64,000 nucleotides of DNA from Serpula lacrymans var. lacrymans S7.9. Its lineage: Eukaryota; Basidiomycota; Agaricomycetes; Boletales; Serpulaceae. This document shows positions 11,701 to 23,512 of this stretch, piece by piece (the stretch's first letter is position 1; each line of letters begins with the position of its first letter). Under the pieces are notes generated by a model. It was not told the origin of the DNA. It ran no database searches and was given only the letters and a program-made list of their open reading frames with translations. The DNA lies in NCBI RefSeq assembly GCF_000218685.1, contig NW_006763298.1, positions 1,708,869 to 1,772,868 on the forward strand, given 5' to 3'. The translations under genes and the position numbers were made by a program.

Positions 11701-13642
11701 TGGTTTTTGAGTTGACATGGTCACCAATAGCGCAGTTTTCTAGCTGATAAACGATGGTTTGTGCTAAACCAAAGAACGCACATAAGTGGAGAGTGGAACC
11801 CCCGCCGTACTTGGAAGAGTAATCGCCCGCATGGTTCAGAGCCATGTTTACACTCTCCTCACAATTGAGAAATTCATATATCGCGTCCTTGTTCGTCTTC
11901 TCGGAATCTCCACGTGCATGATGTCCCCAATATTGTGCAGCGTAATTAGTTAAGTCTCCACTCCAGCCCTGGGTTTGTATGCCAGCTAGGAATGGCGGTG
12001 AGAGAGCTTTAAGGCAGATAGAAGTGAGTTTCGCATGGGAATTTGGGTATAGCCATTCTTGGTATCCGACGAAGTATTCCTGGACTGTGCAGTCTTGTAG
12101 AAGCAACGAGTTAGTACAGCGTGCGTATGAACCGAAACCCACGTTGCTTACGAAAAAAGCGAAACACAGAATCTTGTGCATCGACCTTGACCAGGCCAAC
12201 GCAAGCATCTACTATGATGGCCTCATCCACGAGGTCATCGTCACTGATTTCAAGTCCTCTAATTAAAGCTAGAATATACTGAAGCCCCCTGATGCTCAAT
12301 GGTCTGTAGGCATACGTGATCACCATAATGGCATTCAAAGCGATTTCCCGAAGACCCTCGCGTAATCCACAGATCCTCTTTACAGTTTCCTTATACGCAG
12401 TGTCCACACCCTTTGGTAGATCCTTGAGGGCGGTTCGAACATCTCCACGAGTAGGTTTGATTGCTAGTGACTCCATAAATAGACAACACAGTAGAAACCT
12501 TGAACGGTAAATTAGTTTAAATTCCCTAGGAGAAAACAGAAATAACTCACATTCCCTTTGCATATGCTATGACACATCCAATAATTTCTTCTCTTAGAGT
12601 GGAGTCCCCGGCAATGTGCACGTGTAATGATGTCCCTGGACGAATGCAGCCTTCAATGTACATTCGCATATCATCATCGTGTGCATGAATATCCATGCGG
12701 TGAACGTCATGAAGAGCTCTCCCAATTGAGTCCATATCTCTCGAAGTTACTAGTAGATTGCATCCCAGGGATTGAAGCAAAGTGAGTAGGTCAAGGTGAC
12801 TGCCATCATCCTTTGCGATTTCGTCCAAAGCGTCAACGACAATAAAAACTTGAGAGAATGTCTTTATTTCAGCTAATAATGTACTGTGAACATCTTCCAG
12901 AGTCGGACTGAGTCTTTGTTCTTGACGAGACTCATACTGGCTTTGGACGCGGTGGAAAGTAGGTGGAAAATCTTGGACGAGTTGTTTCAAAAGACTAGCA
13001 ACAAGATGAGAAACTGATTGTTGCGCTTGCTCCTTGTAGTTGCAATATATGAAGAGCACCGCAACATCGTGGCTTCTGTGATGCTTGATGAGATGATCGA
13101 TGATGAATGATCTATAAGGAACAAAGCATTTTCAAGGTGTATTTCTGACCTTTGTCTCGAAGCACTTACGAGAGGACTGTTTTCCCGACACCAGCTGCCC
13201 GCCTAACAATGAGCAACATGGACGCTGATGATAAGCCACTCTACTTACGAATGCCAGGGCACCATAGGGTTTTTACCTCTCCACATTGCCAATCTTTGAA
13301 TTTCGGATCATTGAGTGCCCATTCTGAAGTCCCCTCGCGCCGCAAACCGTAGATGTCGCTCTGTGTTTGACGGAAATTGAGAGGAGACAGCCAATCTGCG
13401 AGCGCTTGCCTTTCGTGCGCTATACGTTCGAATATGTGAGAGGCATGGATAAGTGAAAAAATATAGAACATACTGTGTGATTGATTGAAATATTGGTTGA
13501 TTGTTGTGTTATCGCCTTCTAGTTTATTGGTGAGTTGGGTGCCATGAACCTCATTAAAAGTGCTGTTGCGAGCATCCACCTCTCGAGCCTGCGCCACCGA
13601 ATCCCTGACCGTGACATAGACATCCAGAGCCGATTCAGACAT
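8780..13642 (-). CDS. NACHT-ankyrin NLR protein 1
   Basis: A fungal NLR: a short N-terminal segment (MSESALDVYV..., with FNEVHG and TTINQYFNQS), the agaricomycete pre-NACHT block (ALADWLSPLNFRQTQSDIYG), a NACHT NTPase and a long ankyrin domain. The P-loop appears after splicing as CPGIPGVGKTVLS (intron about 13,194-13,247); Walker B is VFIVVDALDE, followed by LLVTSR, and the helical post-NACHT part has KPTRGDVRTALKDLPKGVD. Roughly 29 ankyrin repeats of 34 residues follow (TPLxxAAxxGHxxVVKLLL...). The start at 13,642 is chosen because it matches the start of the paralogue at 23,049. Introns lie near 13,440-13,480, 13,194-13,247, 13,110-13,170, 12,500-12,550 and 12,110-12,160. Family knowledge: such proteins act as intracellular sensors in non-self recognition, with repeats binding the ligand. 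No classical death-effector domain is visible. A paralogue lies at 17,843-23,049. Confidence 0.9.
9365..10895 (-). repeat. Five tandem 306-bp super-repeats (three ankyrins each)
   Basis: Within NLR 1, ankyrin units cycle with a period of three: one beginning LG(F/Y)TPL, one beginning (D/Y)GQAPLACAAQ, one beginning KG(V/I)T. The cycle repeats about five times over 15 units. The adjacent copies around 9,591 and 9,897 are exactly 306 bp apart and nearly identical, which indicates recent duplication by unequal crossover or slippage. Confidence 0.85.
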
Positions 13643-14633
13643 CGAGGATACTCCCACGTGTATCCAATTTCAAGTTCAAGCTTTCAAGACTCGAAGAGCA
13701 ACTTGAGGTATCGACAGATCAATTGATAGACGAGCTCCAGAATTTTGTTTGGCAGGCTGCATGCGTGACGCACGCCAAAACTTGAATCACTCAGTGAGCT
13801 GTATCAGAGGAGTCACGGTAGAGTCGTACTACAGCAGCTCAGACTTGCGGATGAAGCTTCGATGTACACCGATGCGATGGGCAAAGATATGTTAAAGCGT
13901 ACAGCCCGAGGGACTGGATTTAAAAGGAAGTGAGCACACCTCGTGATTCAAGTTAATTCCTGTTCCTCAGCGCTTCTTCTAGCTCCCAGGCCAAGGCTTG
14001 CATACTTCTATGCCGAAAATCATTCTGCAATTATATTTGTCAGTGGCGATGGTCGTTATGGCTCAGCGCTCAAAGCTTGACCTGAGCATTCAAATCAAAA
14101 CGTACGTATCGCACTGGCAGAGGTGATTGACATGTCCTTCAAACCCAGCTTCGGAATTTGTGTGTCACGGTTCTTTTGAGTTGTTGGTTGTTGCGAAGCT
14201 CTCCGTAGTTCCATTGGCCTAAAAATCACAAAATCACATTCTATCTCATACCCTTATCTCGCAAAGACAGGTGTAAATTTTGCTTGTTGAGTATATGAAA
14301 TCTTACTCACGCGATCAACAAATCATAGTTTTCAATGGGATCCTCATGATCGGACTTGTATTAAACATCAATAGTACAACTGCCTTTGACAATACGAAGA
14401 AGCCACTCGTAATGCGCTGAGCTCTATAATCTTCTCACACCACCCCGCTCTGCGCTCAATCCAGTACTAGGAGAGACAAGTAAGGTGCCGACATCAAAGG
14501 GATATCAAGCCACCAGATTATGAATGGTCACCTGGTAGATGACCTCATTGCTTATCTTTGGGTTGCGAGTGTTTATATAGTTCAGCTTCGTATTAATTCG
14601 TGAAGGCGCAGCTCACTCCTTACTCCAGTACTC
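13643..14633. other. Intergenic, shared upstream region of NLR 1 and a P450
   Basis: About 990 bp between the divergent starts of NLR 1 (minus) and the P450 at 14,634 (plus). No open frame of note and no repeat recognised. It should contain both promoters. Confidence 0.5.
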
Positions 14634-16836
14634 ATGTTCGAAGTGCAGAATACACGGTCCGTGGCCCTTGTCTTATCGCTTTTTGCTATATTTGGCATCG
14701 CAAAATATCTGGTACGAAAGGCTTCGAATAAGAATGGCCATTTGCGATTTCCTCCCGGCCCCCCACGACTCCCCATAGTTGGCAACGCACTTGAAGCCAC
14801 CAACTCTGACAAGCCATGGGTTACTTATAAGAAATGGGCAGATGTTTATGGTATCGATCTCATTTCTAACACGAGACTTACTTCACAGTTATAAATCCGG
14901 TCTTCCAGGTGATATCATATATTGCCGAATGCTCAACCAAGATGTTATCATTATCAACTCAGAAAAAGTAGCAAAAGACCTCCTAGAAAAGCGTTCGTCC
15001 AACTATTCAGACAGACCTTTCCTGAACACCACAGAAATGTCCGGACTTTCCAACTATATATATATATATATACTTCGGATTTACGTGAGTGTCTTTCACA
15101 GATTTGGATTCATGTTCAATGTCCTATTCTTGCGGTACGGCGACAAGTGGAGACAACACAGACGATTACTCCACGACAAACTACGTACAGCTACTGCCCT
15201 TTCCTACCGCCCTTCACAAATGCATAAAACACACCAACTTCTCATTGACATGCTTGAGACTCCTGAAAATTTTGCCTATCACTTACAGGCGTAAGCTTTT
15301 AGCGCTTGTATACACCAGGGTTCATATAGCTAACGATCTCTGTAAATACTGTCAGGATGATGATCTCCACTATAATGTGTCTCACGTATGGTTATGAAAC
15401 TGCGCGTTGGCGTGACCCGCTTGTTGCAACTATCGAGGAAGCCATCGGAAACGCTCATGAAGTCACAACACCCGAGGCATCAGCTGTTCTTGACGCTTTA
15501 CCATTATGTAAGTTTCCTAAAAATTGAGACATACTCTGGTTTTGGTACTAATAATGTTTCTCTATGGTAGTGTTACATATCCCCTCCTGGTTTCCTGGTG
15601 CAGGTTTCAAACGCCGAGCGCGCAGAAGCCGTGAGATGTTCTCGGATATGGTTGAGAAACCATTTCAATATACAAAATCACATATGGTATGATTCAGCTA
15701 TCTTGTAACTATTCCCGTCTGAAAAGTTCGTAGTATTCCGACAAGGCTGTGAAATGCATAGTTTCTGACCTTTTGGCCACCATCAAGGACGAAGATAATC
15801 ACGATGAATTTGAGAAAGTCATTAAAAGTGTCGCTTCCACCCTAGTTGTTGGTGAGAACATTGTACTTGTATAGGTTTTATATCGATCGTTGCAACTGAT
15901 ATGCCTTCAGGAGGATCAGAAACTGTTAGTAATCTTATATTGTCTTCACTCTGTGTTTTGAAGATAGATTCAACAGACCATGTCCACTCTTTTGGATTTT
16001 GTGCTTGCCATGATATTATTCCCGGACGTCCAAAAACGGGCTCAAACCGAAATAGATTCGGTAGTGGGCAGTGATAGGCTACCTAACTTTGATGATCGAT
16101 CTTCCTTGCCTTATGTGGAGGCCGTGCTTCGCGAGTCTCACAGATGGCATCCTGTTGCACCTTTAGGTGAGCATTATCTTGAATCAAGAACTGGCAGAGT
16201 TGCCTGAGGTTCTCGCAAGGTGTTGCGCATGCCGCAGTGGATGATGATATTTATGAGGGATATCGGATACCAAAAGGTCTAGCTGCTCATCTGTGACTTG
16301 CAAAAAATTGGCTTATTTCTCATGATTTACTTGTAGGAGCGACAGTGGTTCCAAATGTTTGGCCAGTCATCTCTCCTCCCACTATATTCATGTCACTTAT
16401 TATATTACAGGGCAATGTCACAAAATGAGGCCAAGTATCCAAATCCCTCGGAATTCATGCCAGAGAGGTTTTTTACAGCTGATGGAAAGCTCAATGACGA
16501 TATGATCCATTATGCGTTTGGATTTGGTCGGCGTGCTTGCCCTGGCCAGCATGTAGCTAACGCAGGAGTCTGGGCAGCCATCGTGTCTTTGCTAGCTATC
16601 TTCAAGTTTACAAAAGCAAAGGATGATCAGGGGAAGGGGATTGGTATCGAACCCCAGTGGACAACTGGCATAGCAATGTGAGTCCTCACCACTAAAATTG
16701 TAAAGTGAATGCACTCATCAAGGGCCGCTGTGGTTTTCTTGTCAGTCATCCCCGTGCATTTCCATGTCACATTGAACCACGGTCACCAGATATAACCTTC
16801 GAAAAGCTGCATCAGATGATCAGTCATTTTACTTAG
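14634..16836 (+). CDS. Cytochrome P450 monooxygenase, copy 1
   Basis: A multi-exon P450 with a membrane anchor (SVALVLSLFAIFGIAKYLV), the proline hinge FPPGPPRLPIVGNAL, an I-helix reading GGSETTMSTL after splicing, the ExxR of helix K (EAVLRESHRW), PERF, and the haem-binding loop FGFGRRACPGQH with the cysteine ligand. Exons join cleanly, for example ...ADVYG|GDIIYCRML across an intron at about 14,850-14,908. The last exon ends ...HPRAFPCHIEPRSP with the stop at 16,834-16,836. One intron (about 16,363-16,411) seems to use GC (tttg|gccagt) where the related gene at 35,811-38,007 has GT; if not spliced the protein would be broken. The substrate is unknown; the enzyme would sit in the ER membrane. 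It resembles fungal multi-copy P450s used in xenobiotic or secondary metabolism. Confidence 0.88.
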
Positions 16837-17239
16837 ACATCTTGATCATCTCGTGCTTGGTCAGTGTTCTCGTTATGCAGCCAGCTTCTATGTAGCATAT
16901 AACAGTGCAGCCCCGTTGAGTGCTTGTCACTGATCTTAACCCTAACTTTCGATCTCGCCACGTTTCGTCCATTAGGACCAAACACGGCGGAACTACCTAA
17001 ACGTTACTGTCAACGTGTCTGATACAAATTGCCGCTACGGCGACATAGCTTTGTACTGCAAAACAAAACCAACCCCTCTGACTTATTATATGCATCTCTT
17101 TCCATTCCAACGTCGTCGTTGTTCCAACCACTGGTACCGCTACATGTCATCTGTTATCACTGTCGGTTAGACATATATTCATTAACACATACCATGTCCA
17201 TTGAGTAATAAATGATCGTGCTACTTTTGAATAGATCGA
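16837..17239. other. Intergenic, no gene seen
   Basis: About 400 bp between the P450 stop and the relic gene. No domain or repeat is visible. Confidence 0.4.
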
Positions 17240-17720
17240 CTTGATCGATCACCTTTCCGTTCAAGTCTTGATTGCTGTTGATCACGCGTCATATACTCAT
17301 GTCCCTACTAGTAGATGTACATCAACACCAGACCCATATCATCCCTGCTTTTACCGCAAAACCCGTACTAAAAGTCTACATGCACCATACCGTTCCTCAA
17401 AAGCATCGTCTTTTGAATACGCTCGCAAGCACTCATTGCTACACCCAATTTCACATCAGACAATCATGAAACCAAACACTGTACTCTGGCCCTCTGGTTC
17501 ACACTGCATTGTCATTCACCCCTAACCCCTAAGTACTGGGTAAATATGGATCCGTTCTTAAGACCAATAGTATGGGGGGGGAGGGGGGCGTATAGGGAAC
17601 AAGCTTCAAAGCGGGCCGGAAAGGAGAAGCAAGAGGTGACAGGCTGGAAGGAGTGATAGTGGATGAAATCGAGTCGTTATAAGCCACAGCCGTGATATAG
17701 AATCAAGCATGGTGCTTTGT
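17240..17720 (+). pseudogene. Decayed copy of the gene at 7,117-8,520
   Basis: Short stretches match the 7,117 gene in the same order and orientation relative to the adjacent NLR: a ttcctcaaaagcatcgtc block near 17,395 (compare 7,663), a ctgggtaaatatggatcc block near 17,537 (compare 7,820) and gcgtatagggaacaagc near 17,590 (compare 7,923). A tail motif tgtatcgaataaaagcgag near 17,717 matches 8,641. The copy is full of deletions and stops, and a G-rich run at 17,573-17,588 has replaced part of it. It is best read as the relic partner of NLR 2 in a segmental duplication. Confidence 0.65.
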
Positions 17721-17842
17721 ATCGAATAAAAGCGAGTTATCAATATCTGAAAACCGCTGCCAAGAAAGATGCGAGTTAGCTTGAATACCTGATTTATATG
17801 CATGTAACATCTTACCAAGGCCCAATAATTAGATATGTTACA

Positions 17843-20800
17843 TCATGCCGACAATAGTTTGGAGATCTCTGAATGACCCTTTGCCATGGAGAAGGAGAGA
17901 GCTGTCCGACCATTTATGTCCTTCAAGGTGGTATCCACGCCGCGCTTTTCCAGTATTAATTTCACAATATTCAAGTGACCCGTTTCTGCTGCGAAGGAAA
18001 GCGGCGTCCGACCACTATTATCTGCTAAGTTGACTTGCACGTCATGATTCGCCAATAGCAGTTTAACGGCCTCCGCATTTCCCTTTAAAGCTGCGGATGA
18101 GAGTGCTGTCTTCCCAGATTTGGTCACTGAGTTGACATCTACATCATCCCTGGTCGTCAACAACAGGTCAACGATATTTGTATGCCCCTCTTGGATTGCA
18201 AGCATGAGCGCGTTCCGACCATCCCTATCTTTCGAGTTGATATTGACATCATGCCTTTTTATAATAAGTTTCACAACCTCAACATGTCCCAATGAGGCCG
18301 CGGACATGAGAGGTGTCGTCTGCCCACCGTTGGTCACCGAGTTGACATCTATGCCACGCCACGCCAACAGCAACTTGACAACCTCTTTGCGTCCATCTCG
18401 AGCTGCGCACATGAGCGGGGTCCAACCATGGTCGTCTTTTTTGTTGATATCCACATTATTCCTCACTAACAATGCCTTGGCAACATCAACATGTCCCATT
18501 GAAGCCGCGAGCGAGAGTGGTGACCGGCCAGATTTGGTTACTAAGCTAACATCTATATCTTGCCTCGTCAACAGCAGCTGAACAATCTCTTTGCGTCCAT
18601 CGCGAGCTGCACACATGAGCGGGGTCCAACGATCGTTGTCTTTTGCGTTGATATCCATATCATACCTCGCTAACAATGCTTTCACAATGCTAAGATGCTT
18701 CATTGAAGACGCGAGCGAGAATGGCGTTTGGCCAGCTTTATTTGCCATATTGACATCTACATCTTGTCTCTCCAACAACAGCTTGACAACCTCCTTGTGC
18801 CCGTCTCGAGCAGCGCACATGAGTGGGGTCCAGCCAGCGTTGTCTTTTGTATTGATATCGATGTCGGGCTTCGCTAATAACATCTCCATGACCTCGATGT
18901 TTCCCTTTGAAGCTGCAGACGAGAATGCCGTATGTCCGGATTTGGTTGCCGAGTTAACATCTACATCATCCCTAGCCACCAGCAACTCCACGATGTCCTT
19001 ATGCCCATCCCGAATTGCAATCATGAGTGGGTTTTGACCTTCCCTATCTTTCGAGTTGATATCGACATCCTGCCTTGCGATCAAGAGTTTCGCGACATCA
19101 ACATGTCCCATAGAGGTCGCAGACATGAGGGGCGTCATTTGCCCAGCTTTGGTTACGGAGTTGACATCTACATCTCGCCTCATCAACAACAGCTTGACAA
19201 CCTCTTTGTGTCCATCTCGAGCTGCGCCCATGAGTGGGGTCCAACCACGACCATCTTTTGCATTGATATCTGCATGGTGCCTGGCCAACAACATCTCCAC
19301 GGCCTTGATATGTCCCCTAGAAGCTGCGAGCAAGAGTGGTGTTTGGCCAGCTTTATTTGCGAAGTTGACATCTACATCTTGTCTCTCCAACAACAGTTCA
19401 ATAATTCCTTTGTGCCCATCTTGAGCTGCGCACAAAAGCGGGGTCCAACCATTGTTGTCTTTTGTATTGATATCGACATTGTGCCTCGCTAGCAACTTCT
19501 TTGCGACCTCGGTGTGTCCCTTTGAAGCTGCAAACGCGAGCGCTGTCTGCCCAGATATGGTTACCGAGTTGACATCTACATCATCCTTAGCCAACAGCAA
19601 CTCCACGATGGCCTTATGCCCATCTTGAACTGCAATTATGAGTGGGGTTCGACCGTCCCTATCTTTTGAGTTGAGCTTGACATCCTGCTTTGCTATCAGG
19701 AGTTTTACGACATCAACATGTCCCATAGAGGCCGCAGACATGAGAGGTGTCATCTGCCTAGCCTTGGTAACCGAGTTCACATCTACATCCAGCCTCATTA
19801 ACAACAGCTTCACAACCTCTTTGTGTCCATCTCGAGCCGCGCCCATGAGTGGGGTCCAACCACGATCGTCTTTTGCATCGACATCTACATTGTGGCTGGC
19901 CAACAACATCTCCACAGCCTTTACATGCCCTCTAGAAGCTGCGAGTGAGAGTGCTGTCAGGCCAGATTTGGTTACCAAGTTGACGTCTACATCATGCCTC
20001 GCCAGTAACAGCTCAATAACTTCTTTGTACCCGTCTTGAGCTGCCCACATGAGCGGAGTCCAACGATTGCTGTCCTTTGCATTGATATCCACATCGGGCC
20101 TGGCCAATAACGTCTTCACAACGTCAATATGTCTTTTTGAAGCCGCGAGCGAGAATGGCGTCTGGCCGTCTTTATTCACCAAGTTGACTTTGATGTCGTG
20201 CCTTGCCAGCAACAGCTCAACCATGCTTTTATGTCCACCCTTGGCTGCAAACATGAGCGTGGTCCAACCATCCCTATCTTGCAAGTTGATATCCACATCA
20301 CACATCGCTAGCAGATGTTTCACGACCTCGATATGTCCCATTGAAGCTGCAGACATGAGTGGAGTCGTCCGGCTAGCTTTTGTTTCCGAGTTGACATTTA
20401 TACCGTGTTTTGCTAACAACAACTTTACAACCTCGTTGTGTCCACCCCGAGTTGCGCCCATGAGTGGAGTCCTCCCATGGGTATCTTTCATGTTGATGTC
20501 CACCTCTCGCATCTTTAAGAGCTGCTTTACGACCTCAATATGACCTGCTGAAGCTGCAAGTGATAGTGATGTCCGACCACCATCATCTTTCGTGTCGATA
20601 TCCACGCCATGCCTTGTTTCCAACAATTGCTTCACGACCTCGACCCTTCCCATGAAAGCTGCGGCTGAGAGCAAGGTCTGACCACCCCCGTGTTTCAGAT
20701 TAACGTCCACATCATTTCTCGTCAACAAGAGACTAACAATCTCTCCATGCCCATGGTGAACTGCGATTAGGAGTGACGTGTTACTCCTTTGAACTCGATC

Positions 20801-23049
20801 TGAGTAAGGCCAGGCCAACAGACTTTTCACGGCTTCAGTATACCCTTTTTCAGCTGCATACATGAGAGGAGTCCATTTGTTTTTATCTGCCGAATTGACG
20901 TCGATATCATGCCTCTCCAACAACTGTTTGAAGACCTCTATATGCTCGTTTTGAGTGGCGAATGTGAGGGAGGTCCGACCAAACTCGTCTATCGAGTTAA
21001 CGTCCACTTCAGGCCTCGCCAGCAGCAACTTAACGACCTCTACGTGTCCCTTTGCAGCAGCAAGCAACAGAGGTGTCATGCCCCGTTTTGTGCACGAGTT
21101 GACATTCATGACATCTCGCCTGTCCGCAATATTGCCGTCGTCCAATTGATCAACGATAGTTCGTGCCAGACCAAAATTTGCGCATAAATGTAGGGTGGAA
21201 CCGCCATCGAACTTGGAAGAGTCATCGCTCAAGTATTTCAGAGCTATATCAACTTTCTCCTTGGAATGAAGAAAATCACGTATCATTACGTTGTTCTTCT
21301 CGACGGGTCCGCAAGCATGATACCCCCAATGTTGTGCAGCATAGCGAATTAAAGTCTCACTCCAGCCATGGGTGCGAGGATTTTTTGACAACAAAGCTGA
21401 GATAACGTTTAGGCAAACGGTTGTAAGTTCCGCATGGGGGTCTGGGGAAAGCCACCCTGTGTATCCGACGAAATATTCTTGGGTAGTGTAGTCTTGTAAA
21501 AAGTAATCAATTAGTACAGCTTTTATATGAACTTAAAAAGTCATGCTACTTACGAAAAAAACGAAATACGCGTTGTGCATCGACCAAAAGTAAACCACTA
21601 CAGGCATCTACTATGATTGCTTCATCCACGACATCGTCGTCGCTGATTTCCAGCCCTTTAGTCAATAAAGCTAGAGCATATTGAAGCTCCTTGACAGTCA
21701 AAGGTCGGAGAGCATAAGTGACCAACATGATGGCATTCAAAGCGATTTTCTGAAGACCCTTGTCTAGTCCACAGATTCGGTCCACCGTTTCCTTGTAAGC
21801 ACTTTTGACACCCTTCGGTAAATCCTTGAGGGCAATCCGAACATCTCCACGAGTAGCCTTGAGTGCCAACGATACCATGAATAGACGACAGAGGAGAAAC
21901 CTTGAAATGTAAATTAATTTGGGCTTGTCAGGAAAGGTACCTATAAACCACTTACATCCCTCCTGCGTACTTTATGACACATAGAATGATTTCTTCTCTC
22001 AAAGTGGGGTCTCCAGAGACCACTACATGTAATGGTATGCCTGGAAGGATGCAGCCTTCAATATACTTGCGCATGTCATCCTGTTGAGCATGAATGTACA
22101 TGCGGTGGTCGTTGTCAATGGTGTTCGCAATCGACTTTATATAGCGTGAAGTTACCAGGAGATTGCTTCCCAAAGATCTGAGCTTGCTGAGCAGCTCAAA
22201 TTGACTGCCATTATAATTTGCAACCTCGTCCAAAGCGTCAACGACAATGAAGACGCGAGAAAATGTATTTATTTCATCTTTTAGCGCATTGTGAATTTTG
22301 CGTAGGGCTGGAGTGAGTTTTTGCTCTTGATCAGATCGATGTCGCTCCTGGACGCGTTGGAATGTAAGTGGAAAATCTTGAACAAGTTGTTTAAGCAGGC
22401 CCGCTATGAGATTGGAGACTGTTTGTTCCGCTTGTTCCTTGTAGTTGCAATAAATGAATAGAACGGGGACTTGGACATCGTGGTTTTTGTGATGCTCAAT
22501 AAGATGATTGATGATATATGATCTATAGAGCACAAATGATTTTTAAAGTGGGTTTCAGGCGTTTGTCGAAGCGCTTACGCAAGGACCGTTTTCCCAACAC
22601 CGGCTTTCGGGCTCAAAGTCAGAGATATAAACCCTGATGACGATGATAAATACTTACGACTCCCAGGGCACCACAGGATTTCTTCCTTTTCACTTCGCCA
22701 CTTTTTGAATTTTTCGTCTTCGAGTACCCACTTTCCAGTCGACTCTCGTCTACTACCATAGACGTTGTTCTGCGTTTGACGGAAATTGAGAGGAGATAGC
22801 CAATCTGCGAGTGCTTGCCTTTCTGGAGCTGTATATGGGAATATGTGAGATCCGAAAGAAGTGAGAACCAAGAGGCATACTGTTTGACTGGTTGAAATAC
22901 TGCTTAATGGTCGTGTGCCCGCCTTGAAACTTGTTATTGACTTGTACACCGTGACCGTGAACTTCATTAAATGTGCCGTAGCGAGCATCCATATCTCGAG
23001 ACCGTGCCAGCGACTCCTTGACCTTGGCATTGACATCAAGATCCGACAT
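17843..23049 (-). CDS. NACHT-ankyrin NLR protein 2
   Basis: Paralogue of NLR 1 with the same architecture and intron pattern. It starts at ATG 23,049 (MSDLDVNAKVKESLARSRDM) and carries the same N-terminal block (FNEVHG, TTIKQYFNQS), then ALADWLSPLNFRQTQNNVYG. The P-loop is CPGSPGVGKTVLA once a 54-bp intron (about 22,605-22,658) is removed; that intron is a multiple of three, so unspliced sequence also stays open. Walker B is VFIVVDALDE, then LLVTSR and TRGDVRIALKDLPKGVKSAY. About 32 ankyrin repeats follow, ending near 17,843. Repeats show a longer cycle of about six units (for example two blocks containing GHKEVVKLLLMR...DVNSVTKA). No frameshift was seen. It is probably a sensor like its neighbour; the repeat arrays differ strongly, so the two likely recognise different ligands (inference). 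Confidence 0.9.
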
Positions 23050-23512
23050 TGAGAATATGAAGAAGAATCCCTGTGGAGGACACTACAACTCAAAGCTTTT
23101 GCTTTTGCTTCATTAAGGGATGGAAAGAACGAAAGTGTCTGTAGACGCGCTGCAGGACCCAGTGCAACCCAGCGTCTATCAACATATCACCCTGAGCGCC
23201 GTATTGTTCTCACCATGGAATAATATGTATATACGGCTTTACAAATGTCCCAGGTCACTCCTCTGATCGATATCGACTGGGTGTTTGAGTCCTGGAAAGA
23301 TGAATGTTGCTGACGATGGTCTCTGGATGGGACGAAGAGCAGACAGACACGACTTGCAGAAGAGAAATTGTGGGAATATTTCCAGATAGCGATAAGATGA
23401 CGCCCAACGTAAGATAATTATCCCTTATCGTACAAAAGCCATGGGTCCATTTGTTGTCCCGGTCTTGACATATCTCGATCGTCCGATCACTGATCGCCCC
23501 ATCACGTGTCGA
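23050..23512. other. Intergenic between NLR 2 and the cyclodeaminase-like gene
   Basis: About 460 bp holding the upstream region of NLR 2 and the downstream region of the next minus-strand gene. A plus-strand frame of 114 codons at 23,441 is mostly antisense to the neighbouring enzyme and is not supported. Confidence 0.4.

Noticed and set aside
17241..17525. Plus-strand frame of 94 codons as a new gene
   Set aside because: It falls in the decayed copy of the 7,117 gene and is not in a frame that matches the parent.
18120..20543. Plus-strand open frames of 122-186 codons inside NLR 2
   Set aside because: Antisense of the ankyrin array, produced by repeat codon composition.
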